A DNA stretch of 64,000 bases, taken from contig NZ_CP101990.1 in assembly GCF_024508295.1 (NCBI RefSeq), positions 1,364,001 to 1,428,000 on the forward strand, in the 5' to 3' direction. Under the pieces are notes generated by a model. It was not told the DNA's origin, ran no database searches, and saw only the letters and a list, made by a program, of their open reading frames with translations. Of this stretch, positions 36,683-45,302 are shown one piece after another; the first letter of the stretch is position 1; each line of letters opens with the position of its first letter. The position numbers were made by a program, and so were the translations under genes. Origin of the DNA: Aeromicrobium duanguangcaii (GTDB taxonomy: Bacteria; Actinomycetota; Actinomycetes; Propionibacteriales; Nocardioidaceae).

Positions 36683-37167
36683 CCTGGCGCCGAGGACGCC
36701 GGCTCGGCGTCGACGTGGGGGATGCCCGGATCGGGGTCGCGTCGTGCGACCCCGACGGGATGATCGCCACGCCGGTCGAGACGGTGCCCGCCGGACCGCA
36801 GTCGATCGCTCGTCTCGTGGCCCTCGCGCAGGAGTACGAGGTGCTCGAGGTCGTGGTCGGTCTGCCGCTGGGAATGTCGGGCCGAGAGGGCCCCGCGGCG
36901 GTCAAGGTGAGGGCGTTCGCGGACACGCTCGCGGCGGCGGTGCATGCGGCGATGCCGGGCGTTTCGGTACGGTTGGTCGATGAACGTCTCTCGACGGTGG
37001 CGGGCCAGGCCCAGCTGCACGCGAGCGGACGGACGACGAAGTCGTCTCGTGCAGTCATCGATCAGGCGGCTGCCGTAGTGATTCTGCAGTCGGCGATCGA
37101 CGCCGAGAAGACACGGGGGACCGCCTCCGGCGAGGTGGTCGCCGTGACTGAAGGGAACGACGGATGA
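36679..37167 (+). CDS. ruvX: RuvX/YqgF-family putative Holliday junction resolvase
   Basis: A 162-residue RNase H-fold protein. The first strand GVDVGDARIGVA carries the first acidic residue; VGLPLGMSGREGPAA and LVDERLSTVAGQ carry the others. Family members are implicated in Holliday junction cleavage and 16S rRNA 5' maturation. It lies between alaS and mltG with ATGA overlaps on both sides, the standard actinobacterial arrangement. Confidence 0.92.
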   Translation: MTWRRGRRLGVDVGDARIGVASCDPDGMIATPVETVPAGPQSIARLVALAQEYEVLEVVVGLPLGMSGREGPAAVKVRAFADTLAAAVHAAMPGVSVRLVDERLSTVAGQAQLHASGRTTKSSRAVIDQAAAVVILQSAIDAEKTRGTASGEVVAVTEGNDG

Positions 37168-38303
37168 GTGATGGCGACGGCGGTCTGACGATGCTGACCG
37201 GCCCGGAGGATCCCCGGCCCTCCCGACCCGGTTCGCGGCGCAGGGCCGAGCCGCCCGTGAAGAAGAAGTCGGGCCTGAAGAACATCATCGCGCTCGTCGC
37301 GGTGATCGCGATCCTCATCGGCGGTTACGTCGTCGTCACGAAGGTCATGGACCGCATGGGCGGCGCCGAGGACTACTCCGGCTCGGGCACGGGCACCGTC
37401 GAGGTGACCATCCCCTCGGGAGCCAGCGGCATCGACATCGCGCGGATCCTGGCCAAGGACGACGTCGTCAAGTCCTCCGAGGCGTTCTACCAGCTGAGCC
37501 TGACGGACAACCGCGCCCAGCAGATCCAGCCGGGCACGTTCCGGCTCCGCCAGCAGATGTCGGCCGAGGCCGCGTTGACCGCTCTGGTCGACCCCTCCGC
37601 GCGCATCCAGGCCAAGTTCACCGTTCCTGAGGGCGCCCGCGTCGGGCAGATCGTCGAGATCATCTCCAAGAACACCGACCTGAAGGCCGAGGACCTCGAG
37701 GCCGCCCTCGACGATCCCGCCACCATCGGCCTGCCGGACTACGCGAACGGCAACCCCGAGGGCTACCTGTACCCCGAGACGTACTTCGTCGAGCCGGGCG
37801 AGGATGCCAAGGACGTGCTGTCGCGCATGGTCAAGCAGACCCTCAAGGTCGCCAAGGACCTGGACATCGGCTCGCGCGCCCCGGCGCTCGGTCTGTCCGG
37901 TGAAGAGGTCCTCACCGTCGCCAGCATCCTCGAGTACGAGGGTCAGAAGGACGAGGACTACGCCAAGATCGCGCGCGTCCTCTACAACCGCATCGAGCAG
38001 GGCATGCCGCTGCAGCTGGACTCGACGGTCTCCTACGTCAGCGAGCGCAAGGGCGACGTGTGGACGACGGCCGAGGAGCGCGCGAACCCGTCGCTCTACA
38101 ACACGTACCAGCACGCGGGGCTGCCCCCGGGACCGATCGGCTCGCCCGGCGAGGCTTCGATCCAGGCTGCGCTGAACCCCGCGTCGGGCCCGTGGCTGTA
38201 CTTCTTCGCGACGAAGGACGGCTCGGTCATCTACAACGAGGACTTCGGCAAGCACACGCGTGACTGCCAGGCGGAGTACGGCGCCGGCTCGTGCGGTGGC
38301 TGA
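37164..38303 (+). CDS. mltG: Endolytic transglycosylase MltG
   Basis: A 379-residue membrane-anchored murein transglycosylase that cuts nascent glycan strands. A basic cytoplasmic tail is followed by one helix (about 35-56), a LysM-like region (TIPSGASGIDIARIL), and the YceG catalytic domain with the catalytic glutamate in ASILEYEGQ, VLYNRIEQGMPLQLDSTVSY, and YNTYQHAGLPPGPIGSPG. The 8-bp overlap GTGGCTGA places the aroE start inside its 3' end. Confidence 0.93.
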   Translation: MSDGDGGLTMLTGPEDPRPSRPGSRRRAEPPVKKKSGLKNIIALVAVIAILIGGYVVVTKVMDRMGGAEDYSGSGTGTVEVTIPSGASGIDIARILAKDDVVKSSEAFYQLSLTDNRAQQIQPGTFRLRQQMSAEAALTALVDPSARIQAKFTVPEGARVGQIVEIISKNTDLKAEDLEAALDDPATIGLPDYANGNPEGYLYPETYFVEPGEDAKDVLSRMVKQTLKVAKDLDIGSRAPALGLSGEEVLTVASILEYEGQKDEDYAKIARVLYNRIEQGMPLQLDSTVSYVSERKGDVWTTAEERANPSLYNTYQHAGLPPGPIGSPGEASIQAALNPASGPWLYFFATKDGSVIYNEDFGKHTRDCQAEYGAGSCGG

Positions 38304-39108
38304 GGTGAGGTGCGCCGTCGTCGGCTCACCCATCGCCCATTCGCTGTCGCCGGCGATGCACCGGGCGGCCTACGGGCTGCTCGGACTGGACTGGAGCTAC
38401 GGCGCGTTCGACGTGCAGGAGGGTGAGCTCACCGAGTTCGTCTCCGAGCACCGCGAGGGGTGGCGGGGCTACTCCGTCACCGCCCCGTTGAAGCGCGAGG
38501 CGGCCGCCCTGGCCGCCCAACGCGATCGTGAGGTCGAGGCCCTCGGCGTCGCCAACACGCTCGTGGCGATCGACGCCGGCTGGTCCGCGGTCAACACCGA
38601 CGTCCCGGGGGCGATCAACGCTCTGCGCGAGGTCGGCGTGGACTCGCTCTCGACGCTGCGCATCCTCGGCGCCGGCGCCACCGCGGCGTCCGTCGCGCTG
38701 GCGGGCCTGCGGCTCGGGGCACGCGACGTCGAGCTGCGCGTCCGCGATGAGCGGCGTGCGATCCGCACCGTCCAGACGATCGAGCAGCTGGGTCTGTCGG
38801 TGTCGGTCGTCCCGCTGCACGTCGACGTGACCGAGTCGGTCGACCTGCTGGTCTCGACCGTGCCCGGTGAGGCGATCGCGGGACACGAGCACGCCTTCGT
38901 CGGCACCGCAGACGCGGTCTTCGACGTCGTCTACGACCCGTGGCCGACGGGCCTGATGGCCTCGGCGCAGTCCGAGGGCCGTCCGCTCGTCAGCGGCCTC
39001 GATCTGCTGGCCCACCAGGCGGTCCTGCAGATCGAGCTCATGACCGGCGAAGCGGTCCAGCCGGACGTCCTGGTGACAGCGGCCATGGAGGCCCTCGCCA
39101 GCCGTTAG
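38296..39108 (+). CDS. aroE: Shikimate dehydrogenase
   Basis: Reduces 3-dehydroshikimate with NADPH; 270 residues. VVGSPIAHSLSPAMH is the substrate loop, the catalytic lysine is in TAPLKREA, the aspartate in NTDVPG, and ILGAGATAASVAL the dinucleotide loop. The GTG at 38296, inside the mltG end, gives a good N-terminus; GTG 38305 is an alternative. It is the first of four shikimate genes, separated from aroC by a prepilin peptidase gene. Confidence 0.93.
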   Translation: MAEVRCAVVGSPIAHSLSPAMHRAAYGLLGLDWSYGAFDVQEGELTEFVSEHREGWRGYSVTAPLKREAAALAAQRDREVEALGVANTLVAIDAGWSAVNTDVPGAINALREVGVDSLSTLRILGAGATAASVALAGLRLGARDVELRVRDERRAIRTVQTIEQLGLSVSVVPLHVDVTESVDLLVSTVPGEAIAGHEHAFVGTADAVFDVVYDPWPTGLMASAQSEGRPLVSGLDLLAHQAVLQIELMTGEAVQPDVLVTAAMEALASR

Positions 39109-39111
39109 GGT
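39106..39111 (+). promoter_or_regulatory. -10 box TAGGGT built on the aroE stop codon
   Basis: The aroE TAG forms TAGGGT, ending 7 nt before the GTG at 39119, with no ribosome-binding site. Confidence 0.5.
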
Positions 39112-39118
39112 GCTCGTC

Positions 39119-39781
39119 GTGCCCGTCATGACGATCCTCGCCATCGTGCTGGCCGGTCTGTTGGGCGGCATCTCCCCGCGCCTGCTGGCCCGCCTGCCGG
39201 AGCCGACCGCCGAGCCCGATCCGGACATGCCCGAGAAGATCGAGTACGCGATCCTCGGGGCCACTCCGAGGCTCGCACTGTGGCTCGCGGTGACTGCTGC
39301 CGCGCTCGCCGCGATCGCGGCGGCCACGATCTCCGAGCCGAAGCTGCTGCCGGTGTGGATCCCGATCGCCGCGGCCACGCCCGTGCTGGCCTGGGTGGAC
39401 TGGAAGGTCCACCTGCTGCCGTACCTGATCGTCGCGCCGCTGTACGTCGTGACGTGGCTGCTCGTCGGCGTCAGCGCCCTGCTGATGCAGGACGCGTCGG
39501 TGCTGCTCCACGCGTTGCTGGGCAACCTCGCGGTGTTCGGTTTCTACTTCGTCCTCGGAGTCATCGGGCCGATGGGGTACGGCGACGTGCGACTGTCCGC
39601 GGTGGTCGGTGTGGCGCTCGGTCCGCTGGGCGTCGTCGCCACGTTCTACGGGGTCTTCTTCGGCATGGTGATCGGCGCCATCGTGGGTCTGGTCCTCGTC
39701 CGGGGCCGGCTCGGAACGAAGACGCCGATCGCGTTCGGTCCATACCTGCTGCTCGGTGCGTTCGCCGCGCTCTGGGTCTGA
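39119..39781 (+). CDS. A24-family prepilin peptidase
   Basis: A 220-residue polytopic membrane aspartyl protease with about six or seven helices. The two catalytic aspartates are recognisable in AWVDWKVHLLP and in MGYGDVRLS (the GxGDxK-like motif). It lacks the N-terminal methylase domain of PilD. The target type IV prepilins are not in this window. The start was placed at GTG 39119 because of the promoter spacing. Lodged between aroE and aroC, as in related actinobacteria. Confidence 0.88.
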   Translation: MPVMTILAIVLAGLLGGISPRLLARLPEPTAEPDPDMPEKIEYAILGATPRLALWLAVTAAALAAIAAATISEPKLLPVWIPIAAATPVLAWVDWKVHLLPYLIVAPLYVVTWLLVGVSALLMQDASVLLHALLGNLAVFGFYFVLGVIGPMGYGDVRLSAVVGVALGPLGVVATFYGVFFGMVIGAIVGLVLVRGRLGTKTPIAFGPYLLLGAFAALWV

Positions 39782-39793
39782 GAGAATCGCCCC

Positions 39794-40972
39794 ATGCTTC
39801 GTTGGTTGACCGCCGGAGAGTCACACGGCCCCGCCCTTGTCGCCACCCTCGACGGCCTCCCGGCCGGGGTCGAGGTGACCAGCAAGGAGATCCAGGCCGC
39901 CCTCGCGCGGCGTCGCCTCGGCTACGGCCGCGGTGCCCGCATGGCGTTCGAGGCCGATGAGCTCGAGATCATCGGCGGCATCCGCCACGGCCGCACGCTC
40001 GGCAGCCCGATCGCGATGCGCATCGGCAACAGCGAGTGGCCCAAGTGGGACCAGGTCATGGCGGCCGACCCCGTCGACCCCGAGACCCTCGCCGGGCTCA
40101 AGCGCAACGCGCCGCTGACGCGCCCGCGCCCGGGTCATGCCGACCTGGCCGGCATGCAGAAGTTCGACTTCGACGAGGCCCGCCCGATCCTCGAGCGCGC
40201 CAGCGCCCGCGAGACCGCCGCCCGCGTCGCGCTCGGCGAGATCGCCGCGCAGTTCATCGCCCAGACCACGGGCGCGACGATCGTCAGCCACGTCGTCGAG
40301 CTGGGCACGGTCAAGGCCCCGGCCGGCCTGCTGCCGCGCCACCGCGACGTCGAGCGGCTCGACGCCGATCCGCTGCGCTGCTTCGACCCCGAGACGTCGA
40401 CCGCGATGGTCGCCGAGGTCGACGCCGCGCACAAGGACGGCGACACGCTCGGCGGCGTCGTCGAGGTCATCGTCGAGGGACTTCCGCCGGGCCTGGGCTC
40501 GCACACGCAGTGGGACCGTCGCCTCGACAGCCGCCTGGCCGCCGCGCTGATGGGCATCCAGGCCATCAAGGGCGTCGAGCTCGGTGACGGCTTCGAGCTG
40601 GCGCGCACGCGTGGCTCGCTGGCGCACGACGAGATCGTCCCCACGCCCGAGGGCATCCGCCGCGTCTCCGGTCGCGCCGGCGGCACCGAGGGCGGCATGA
40701 CCACCGGCGAGCTGCTGCGCGTCCGCGCCGCGATGAAGCCCATCGCGACGGTTCCGCGCGCGCTGCGCACGATCGACGTCCAGACCGGCGAGGAGACCCG
40801 GGCGCACCACCAGCGCTCGGACGTCTGCGCCGTCCCGGCCGCCGGCATCGTCGCCGAGGCGATGGTCGCGCTCGTCGTGGCCGACGCGCTGCTGGAGAAG
40901 TTCGGCGGCGACTCCGTCGGCGAGACCTCCCGCAACGTCCGCAGCTACCTCGAGAACCTGAGCTACCGGTGA
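39794..40972 (+). CDS. aroC: Chorismate synthase
   Basis: Converts EPSP to chorismate with reduced FMN; 392 residues. The motifs [11 protein letters not shown] at the start, [12 protein letters not shown], the RPGHADLAG region, [13 protein letters not shown] and the late [11 protein letters not shown] are all present. The ATG lies 6 nt behind GAGAAT (39782-39787), a leaderless-type promoter. GTGA overlap to aroK. Confidence 0.97.
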   Translation: MLRWLTAGESHGPALVATLDGLPAGVEVTSKEIQAALARRRLGYGRGARMAFEADELEIIGGIRHGRTLGSPIAMRIGNSEWPKWDQVMAADPVDPETLAGLKRNAPLTRPRPGHADLAGMQKFDFDEARPILERASARETAARVALGEIAAQFIAQTTGATIVSHVVELGTVKAPAGLLPRHRDVERLDADPLRCFDPETSTAMVAEVDAAHKDGDTLGGVVEVIVEGLPPGLGSHTQWDRRLDSRLAAALMGIQAIKGVELGDGFELARTRGSLAHDEIVPTPEGIRRVSGRAGGTEGGMTTGELLRVRAAMKPIATVPRALRTIDVQTGEETRAHHQRSDVCAVPAAGIVAEAMVALVVADALLEKFGGDSVGETSRNVRSYLENLSYR

Positions 40973-41481
40973 CCACGAGCCGTCCCGTCGTCGTGGTCGT
41001 CGGCCCTCCCGGCGCCGGCAAGACCACGGTCGCCGAGCTGCTGGCGCAGCGGCTCGGGGTCGAGGTCCGCGACACCGACCAGGACGTCGAGGCGTCCGAG
41101 GGCGAGAGCGTGCAGGACATCTTCGTCGGCCGCGGTGAGCCCGTCTTCCGCGAGCTGGAGGCTGCGGCCGTCGCCGAGGCGCTGCGCTCCCACGGGGGAG
41201 TGCTGGCGCTGGGTGGTGGCGCCGTGATGGACGCCGGCACCCGCGCGCTGCTGGCCGACCACACGGTCGCGCACCTGGACGTCGGACTGGCCCGTGCCGC
41301 CGCCCGCGTCGGCATGAACTCGGGCCGTCCGCTGCTGCTGGGCAACGTCCGGGGCCAGCTCAAGGCGCTCATGGACGCCCGCCGTCCGCTGTACAACGAG
41401 GTCGCGACGTTCACCGTCGACACGAACGAGCTCACCCCCGACGAGGTCGTCGACCGCGTCCTGGCCGAGCTGGGCCGATGA
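40969..41481 (+). CDS. aroK: Shikimate kinase
   Basis: Phosphorylates shikimate at the 3-hydroxyl; 170 residues. Walker A is GPPGAGKTT (12-20), the shikimate-binding Asp in DTDQDVE, arginine in FRELE, and GGG of [12 protein letters not shown] start inside the aroC stop (GTGA) and ATGA overlap with aroB make a tight aroC-aroK-aroB unit. Confidence 0.95.
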   Translation: MTTSRPVVVVVGPPGAGKTTVAELLAQRLGVEVRDTDQDVEASEGESVQDIFVGRGEPVFRELEAAAVAEALRSHGGVLALGGGAVMDAGTRALLADHTVAHLDVGLARAAARVGMNSGRPLLLGNVRGQLKALMDARRPLYNEVATFTVDTNELTPDEVVDRVLAELGR

Positions 41482-42560
41482 CCCGCCGCGTCGCCGTCCA
41501 GACGGCCCAGCCGTACGAGGTCGTCGTCGGTCACCACGTGCTGGCCGAACTCGAGACTCTCGTCCCCGAGGACACGCTGCGCGTCGCGATCATCCACGCC
41601 GCGCCGGTTCGTGGGGTGGCCGAGGGCCTCGCCCTGCACCTGCACGGTCGCGAGGTGCTGCTGATCGAGGCTCCCGACGGCGAGCAGGCCAAGACGGTCG
41701 AGTTCCTGGCCCACTGCTGGGACCAGCTGGGGATGCACGGCTTCACGCGCTCCGACCTGGTCATCGGTGTGGGGGGAGGGGCCACCACGGACCTCGCCGG
41801 ATTCGTCGCTGCCAGCTGGCTGCGCGGCGTCCGCTTCGTCACCGTGCCCACCACGGTGCTGGGAATGGTCGACGCGGCTGTCGGCGGCAAGACCGGGATC
41901 AACGTCGCCGCGGGCAAGAACCTGGTCGGCGCCTTCCACGAGCCGATCGGCGTGCTGTGCGACCTCAGCACGCTGGTGGACCTGCCGGTCCGCGAGCTGC
42001 GCGGGGGACTGGCCGAGGTCGTGAAGTGCGGCTTCATCGCCGATCCCACGATCCTGGCCGACGTCGAGGCCTCGCCCGAGCGTGCGCTCGACCCGACCGA
42101 CGACCTGCTCGCCGATCTCGTCACGCGCGGCATCGCGGTCAAGGCCCGCACGGTCGCCGGCGACCTGCGCGAGACCGGCGCCGACGGATCCATCGGCCGC
42201 GAGGCGCTCAACTACGGCCACACCCTCGGCCATGCCATCGAGCGACACGAGAGGTACGCAATCCGCCACGGTGAGGCGATCAGCGTCGGCATGGTGTTCG
42301 TCGCCGAGCTCGCGCACCGCCGTGGCCTGATCGACGACGAGCTGTTGGCGCGCCACCGTGCCACGCTGGGCCTCGTGGGCCTGCCGACGAGCTACGACGG
42401 AGCGACGTTCGAGGAGCTGCTCAGCGGCATGCGCCTGGACAAGAAGACCCGCGGCGACCAGCTGCGGTTCGTGGTGCTCGACGGACTCGCCAGCCCGACC
42501 ATCCTCGCGGGGCCCGACGAGTCGGTCCTGCGCGACTGCTGGCAGGCCGTTCGTGGCTGA
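41478..42560 (+). CDS. aroB: 3-dehydroquinate synthase
   Basis: Cyclises DAHP to 3-dehydroquinate with NAD and a divalent metal; 360 residues. NAD-binding GVGGGATTDLAGFVAA, the PTTVLGMVDAAVGGKTGIN segment, the metal glutamate in LAEVVKCG and histidines in NYGHTLGHAIE and HGEAISVGM are all visible. The 3' end overlaps the aminopeptidase start by 8 bp (GTGGCTGA), the same junction as mltG-aroE. Confidence 0.97.
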   Translation: MTRRVAVQTAQPYEVVVGHHVLAELETLVPEDTLRVAIIHAAPVRGVAEGLALHLHGREVLLIEAPDGEQAKTVEFLAHCWDQLGMHGFTRSDLVIGVGGGATTDLAGFVAASWLRGVRFVTVPTTVLGMVDAAVGGKTGINVAAGKNLVGAFHEPIGVLCDLSTLVDLPVRELRGGLAEVVKCGFIADPTILADVEASPERALDPTDDLLADLVTRGIAVKARTVAGDLRETGADGSIGREALNYGHTLGHAIERHERYAIRHGEAISVGMVFVAELAHRRGLIDDELLARHRATLGLVGLPTSYDGATFEELLSGMRLDKKTRGDQLRFVVLDGLASPTILAGPDESVLRDCWQAVRG

Positions 42561-43626
42561 CGACTCGCGCATCGCGCGACTCCGGGTCCTGCTGGCCGAC
42601 AGCGGCCACGCCGCGATGTTCGTGTCCGACCTGGTGAACGTGCGGTACCTGACCGGCTTCACCGGCTCGAACGGCGCGCTGTTGGTTCCCCTCGAGCACG
42701 ACCCGGTCTTCCTGACCGACGGCCGCTACCGCGACCAGGCCGCGGCTGAGCTCGAAGCCGCCGGACTGGGCGACGTCGAGATCGTCGTGACCCGCGACCT
42801 CATCGGTGTGGCCGCCGGCCGCGCTCCGGCCGACCTCGTCGCCGAGACGCACCTGATCGACGTCGACTCGTGGGAGAAGCTGGGCCGTCCCGAGGCCTCG
42901 GGGCGGCTCGTCGAGCGCCTGCGCGAGGTCAAGGACGACACCGAGATCGCCGCGCTGCGCCGGGCCTGTGAGATCTCGTGCGCCGCGCTCGAGGCCCTGC
43001 TGGTGGGGCAGCTGGCCGGGCGCGCCGAGCGCGAGGTGGCCCGCGACCTGGAGTGGCGGATGCTCGAGCTGGGCGCCGAGGACCGTGCGTTCGACACGAT
43101 CCTGGCCGCCGGCGAGAACTCCGCGATCCCGCACCACCAGCCCACCGACCGCGAACTGCGGGTCGGGGACCTCGTCAAGATCGACTTCGGCGCCCGGGTC
43201 GACGGCTATCACGCGGACTGCACTCGCACCGTCGTCATCGGCCCCGCCGCCGACTGGCAGCGCGAGATCCACGCCGCCGTCCGCGAGTCCCAGGCCGCGG
43301 GCCTCGACCGGCTCCGCCCGGGTGTCCCGGTGGCCGAGTCCAACGCCGCGGCGCGTGACTCGCTCGAGCGCGCCGGCTGGCTGGAGGCCTTCACGACGGG
43401 CCTCGGACACGGGGTCGGACTGCAGATCCACGAGGACCCGTTCATCGCCGCGGCGCACCCCGGTAGACTTGCCAGCCGCACCGTCCTGACGATGGAACCG
43501 GGGATCTATCTTCCGGGTCGAGGGGGCGTGCGCATCGAGGACACGGTCCTCGTCACCGACCCCGACCATGGCGGTGAGCCGGACGTGCTCACCGACATCA
43601 CCAAAGAACTCCTGGAGATCGACTGA
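42553..43626 (+). CDS. Xaa-Pro aminopeptidase (M24 family)
   Basis: A 357-residue pita-bread metallopeptidase releasing N-terminal residues next to proline. The creatinase-type N-terminal domain (about 1-125, [16 protein letters not shown]) precedes the M24 domain. Metal ligands are Asp in [18 protein letters not shown], His in [12 protein letters not shown], and Glu in MEPGIYLPG and RIEDTVLV. The GTG start overlaps the aroB stop. It is followed directly by efp, the classic pepP/Q-efp-nusB order, fitting since EF-P relieves proline stalling. Confidence 0.93.
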   Translation: MADDSRIARLRVLLADSGHAAMFVSDLVNVRYLTGFTGSNGALLVPLEHDPVFLTDGRYRDQAAAELEAAGLGDVEIVVTRDLIGVAAGRAPADLVAETHLIDVDSWEKLGRPEASGRLVERLREVKDDTEIAALRRACEISCAALEALLVGQLAGRAEREVARDLEWRMLELGAEDRAFDTILAAGENSAIPHHQPTDRELRVGDLVKIDFGARVDGYHADCTRTVVIGPAADWQREIHAAVRESQAAGLDRLRPGVPVAESNAAARDSLERAGWLEAFTTGLGHGVGLQIHEDPFIAAAHPGRLASRTVLTMEPGIYLPGRGGVRIEDTVLVTDPDHGGEPDVLTDITKELLEID

Positions 43627-44189
43627 TGGCAACCACGAACGACCTCAAGAACGGCATGGTGCTCAAGATCGACGGACGGCTGCTCGCCGTCATCGAGTTC
43701 CAGCACGTCAAGCCCGGCAAGGGCCCGGCCTTCGTCCGGACCAAGCTGAAGGACGTCGAGTCCGGCAAGACGCTGGACCGCACCTTCAACGCCGGCACCA
43801 AGGTCGAGACGGCCAGCGTCGACAAGCGCGACATGCAGTACCTGTACAACGACGGCGCCAACTACGTCTTCATGGACACGGCGACGTTCGACCAGATCGA
43901 GGTCACGCCCGAGATCATGGGCTCCACCGTCGACTACCTGCTCGAGAACCAGGACGCCGTCGTCGCCACGAACGAGGGCCGGGTCCTCTACGTCGAGCTG
44001 CCCGCCTCGGTCGAGCTCGTCATCGAGCACACCGACCCGGGCCTGCAGGGCGACCGCTCCAGCGGTGGCACCAAGCCCGCGCGCCTCGAGACGGGCAAGG
44101 AGATCCAGGTCCCGCTGTTCATCGACTCCGGCGAGAAGATCAAGGTCGACACCCGCGACGGCAGCTACCTCGGTCGTGTGAAGGCCTGA
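43626..44189 (+). CDS. efp: Elongation factor P
   Basis: Relieves ribosome stalling at polyproline stretches; 187 residues in three beta-barrel domains. The tip lysine is Lys32 in [10 protein letters not shown]. No epmA/epmB or ymfI-like modification gene is visible in the window, and many actinobacterial EF-P proteins are thought to act without modification. TGATG overlaps with the peptidase upstream and nusB downstream. Confidence 0.97.
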   Translation: MATTNDLKNGMVLKIDGRLLAVIEFQHVKPGKGPAFVRTKLKDVESGKTLDRTFNAGTKVETASVDKRDMQYLYNDGANYVFMDTATFDQIEVTPEIMGSTVDYLLENQDAVVATNEGRVLYVELPASVELVIEHTDPGLQGDRSSGGTKPARLETGKEIQVPLFIDSGEKIKVDTRDGSYLGRVKA

Positions 44190-44653
44190 TGGGAGCACGC
44201 ACCAAGTACCGCAAGCGGGCCCTGGACATCCTCTTCGAGTCCGAGTCCCGCGGTTTGTCGGCCGACGGCACCCTGGCCGACCGGCTGGAGGTCAACGACC
44301 CGCCGGTCAACCCTTACACGGTCTCGCTCGTCGAGGGCGTGGCCGCGAACATCGGCGAGATCGACGCCCTGCTGGCGGAGTACTCCGTCGGGTGGACGCT
44401 CGACCGCATGCCGGCCGTCGACCGCAACCTGCTGCGGATCGCGGTGTACGAGATCAAGTACCTCGACGACGTGCCCGACGCCGTGGCGATCAGTGAGGCC
44501 GTCGAGCTGGCGAAGGAGCTGTCCACGGACGAGTCGCCGCGCTTCGTGAACGGACTGCTCTCGAAGGTCTCCCAGGTCAAGACGAAGCCGGTGCCGCCGT
44601 CGGAGCCGACGGAGCCCTCGGAGCCCTCGGAGCCCTCGGAGCCGACGGAGTAG
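44189..44653 (+). CDS. nusB: Transcription antitermination protein NusB
   Basis: Binds boxA RNA with NusE in rRNA antitermination; 154 residues. The helical NusB fold is recognisable from ARTKYRKRALDILFESE, the WTLDRMPAVDRNLLRIAVYE segment, and VAISEAVELAKELSTDESPRFVNGLL. The last ~20 residues are an added low-complexity Ser-Glu-Pro tail produced by a 9-bp tandem repeat. Its last 77 bp overlap the convergent sortase gene. Confidence 0.95.
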   Translation: MGARTKYRKRALDILFESESRGLSADGTLADRLEVNDPPVNPYTVSLVEGVAANIGEIDALLAEYSVGWTLDRMPAVDRNLLRIAVYEIKYLDDVPDAVAISEAVELAKELSTDESPRFVNGLLSKVSQVKTKPVPPSEPTEPSEPSEPSEPTE

Positions 44654-45293
44654 CGTTCACCGCTTTCGCGAACCAGATGGTGCGGTGCGACCAGTCGCCG
44701 GACGGCGAGCGGTCGCCCGAGCAGGCCAGGATGGCGAGGCGGCGCGGCCCGTCGTCGTTCTCGTAGCCGCTGTCGCGGCTGTCGGCCGGGACCTCGAACC
44801 GGCGCTCGACGCGGTAGCACTGCACCTGACCCTCGCCGCGAACCTCCAGGATCGTGCCCTGGGGCAACTGCGTGAACAACCGGTTGCCCAGGGCCGATCC
44901 GTCGGGGTAGGTGTGGGCGTTCACCAGCACGTGGCCTTGCCTCGATCCGGGCAGCGGGCTCGGTGCGACGTCCCAGCCGAACTCCCACTTGCCCGACGGG
45001 GTCAGCGGCGGGACGCCGGGCACGTTCTGGGCGTCACGCTGCAGCGCCAGCACGGAGTAGTCCTTGCCCCGGATCGAGATCGTCTCGGGGACGAACGCGC
45101 GGTCGGCGCCCCCGCGGCACGGGTCCGGCTCGGGTGTCGGACTCCGCGAGGGGAACGTCGGCAGAGTGGGCTGGGGCCCGGCCTCGACGTCGTCGCGCTG
45201 GAGCGCGGTGACTGCCAGGGCGGCTGCCGCAACGACCACGACGAGCGTGACCGCGAGGGTCAGTGCGAGCCGCTTGCGCGCCGTCGGTGCCAC
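44577..45293 (-). CDS. Class F-like sortase
   Basis: A 238-residue membrane-anchored transpeptidase. N-terminal helix at about 10-30, Pro/Thr/Ser-rich linker, then a sortase barrel with His127 in VNAHTYP, Cys191 in AILACSG and Arg204 in WSHRTIWFA, in the correct order for a catalytic triad. The short barrel and the CSGD...WSHR context resemble class F. It may anchor secreted proteins such as the LxxTG proteins of the surface island, but that link is inference. The C-terminal tail (APRAPRAPSAP) is antisense to the nusB repeat. GTG start. Confidence 0.82.
   Translation of the reverse strand: MAPTARKRLALTLAVTLVVVVAAAALAVTALQRDDVEAGPQPTLPTFPSRSPTPEPDPCRGGADRAFVPETISIRGKDYSVLALQRDAQNVPGVPPLTPSGKWEFGWDVAPSPLPGSRQGHVLVNAHTYPDGSALGNRLFTQLPQGTILEVRGEGQVQCYRVERRFEVPADSRDSGYENDDGPRRLAILACSGDRSPSGDWSHRTIWFAKAVNATPSAPRAPRAPRAPSAPTAAPASS
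44600..44650. repeat. 9-bp tandem repeat in the nusB/sortase overlap
   Basis: About 5.7 copies of a unit close to TCGGAGCCC (variants ACGGAGCCC and TCGGAGCCG). In the plus direction it encodes the Ser/Thr-Glu-Pro tail of NusB; on the minus strand it encodes the Ala-Pro-Arg tail of the sortase. Its length should be variable between strains. Confidence 0.85.
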
Positions 45294-45302
45294 ACGTCCA
45301 GC

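Noticed and set aside
44600..44650. Possible CRISPR-like array
   Set aside because: The 9-bp units are contiguous with no spacers and lie inside coding sequence; this is a simple tandem repeat.
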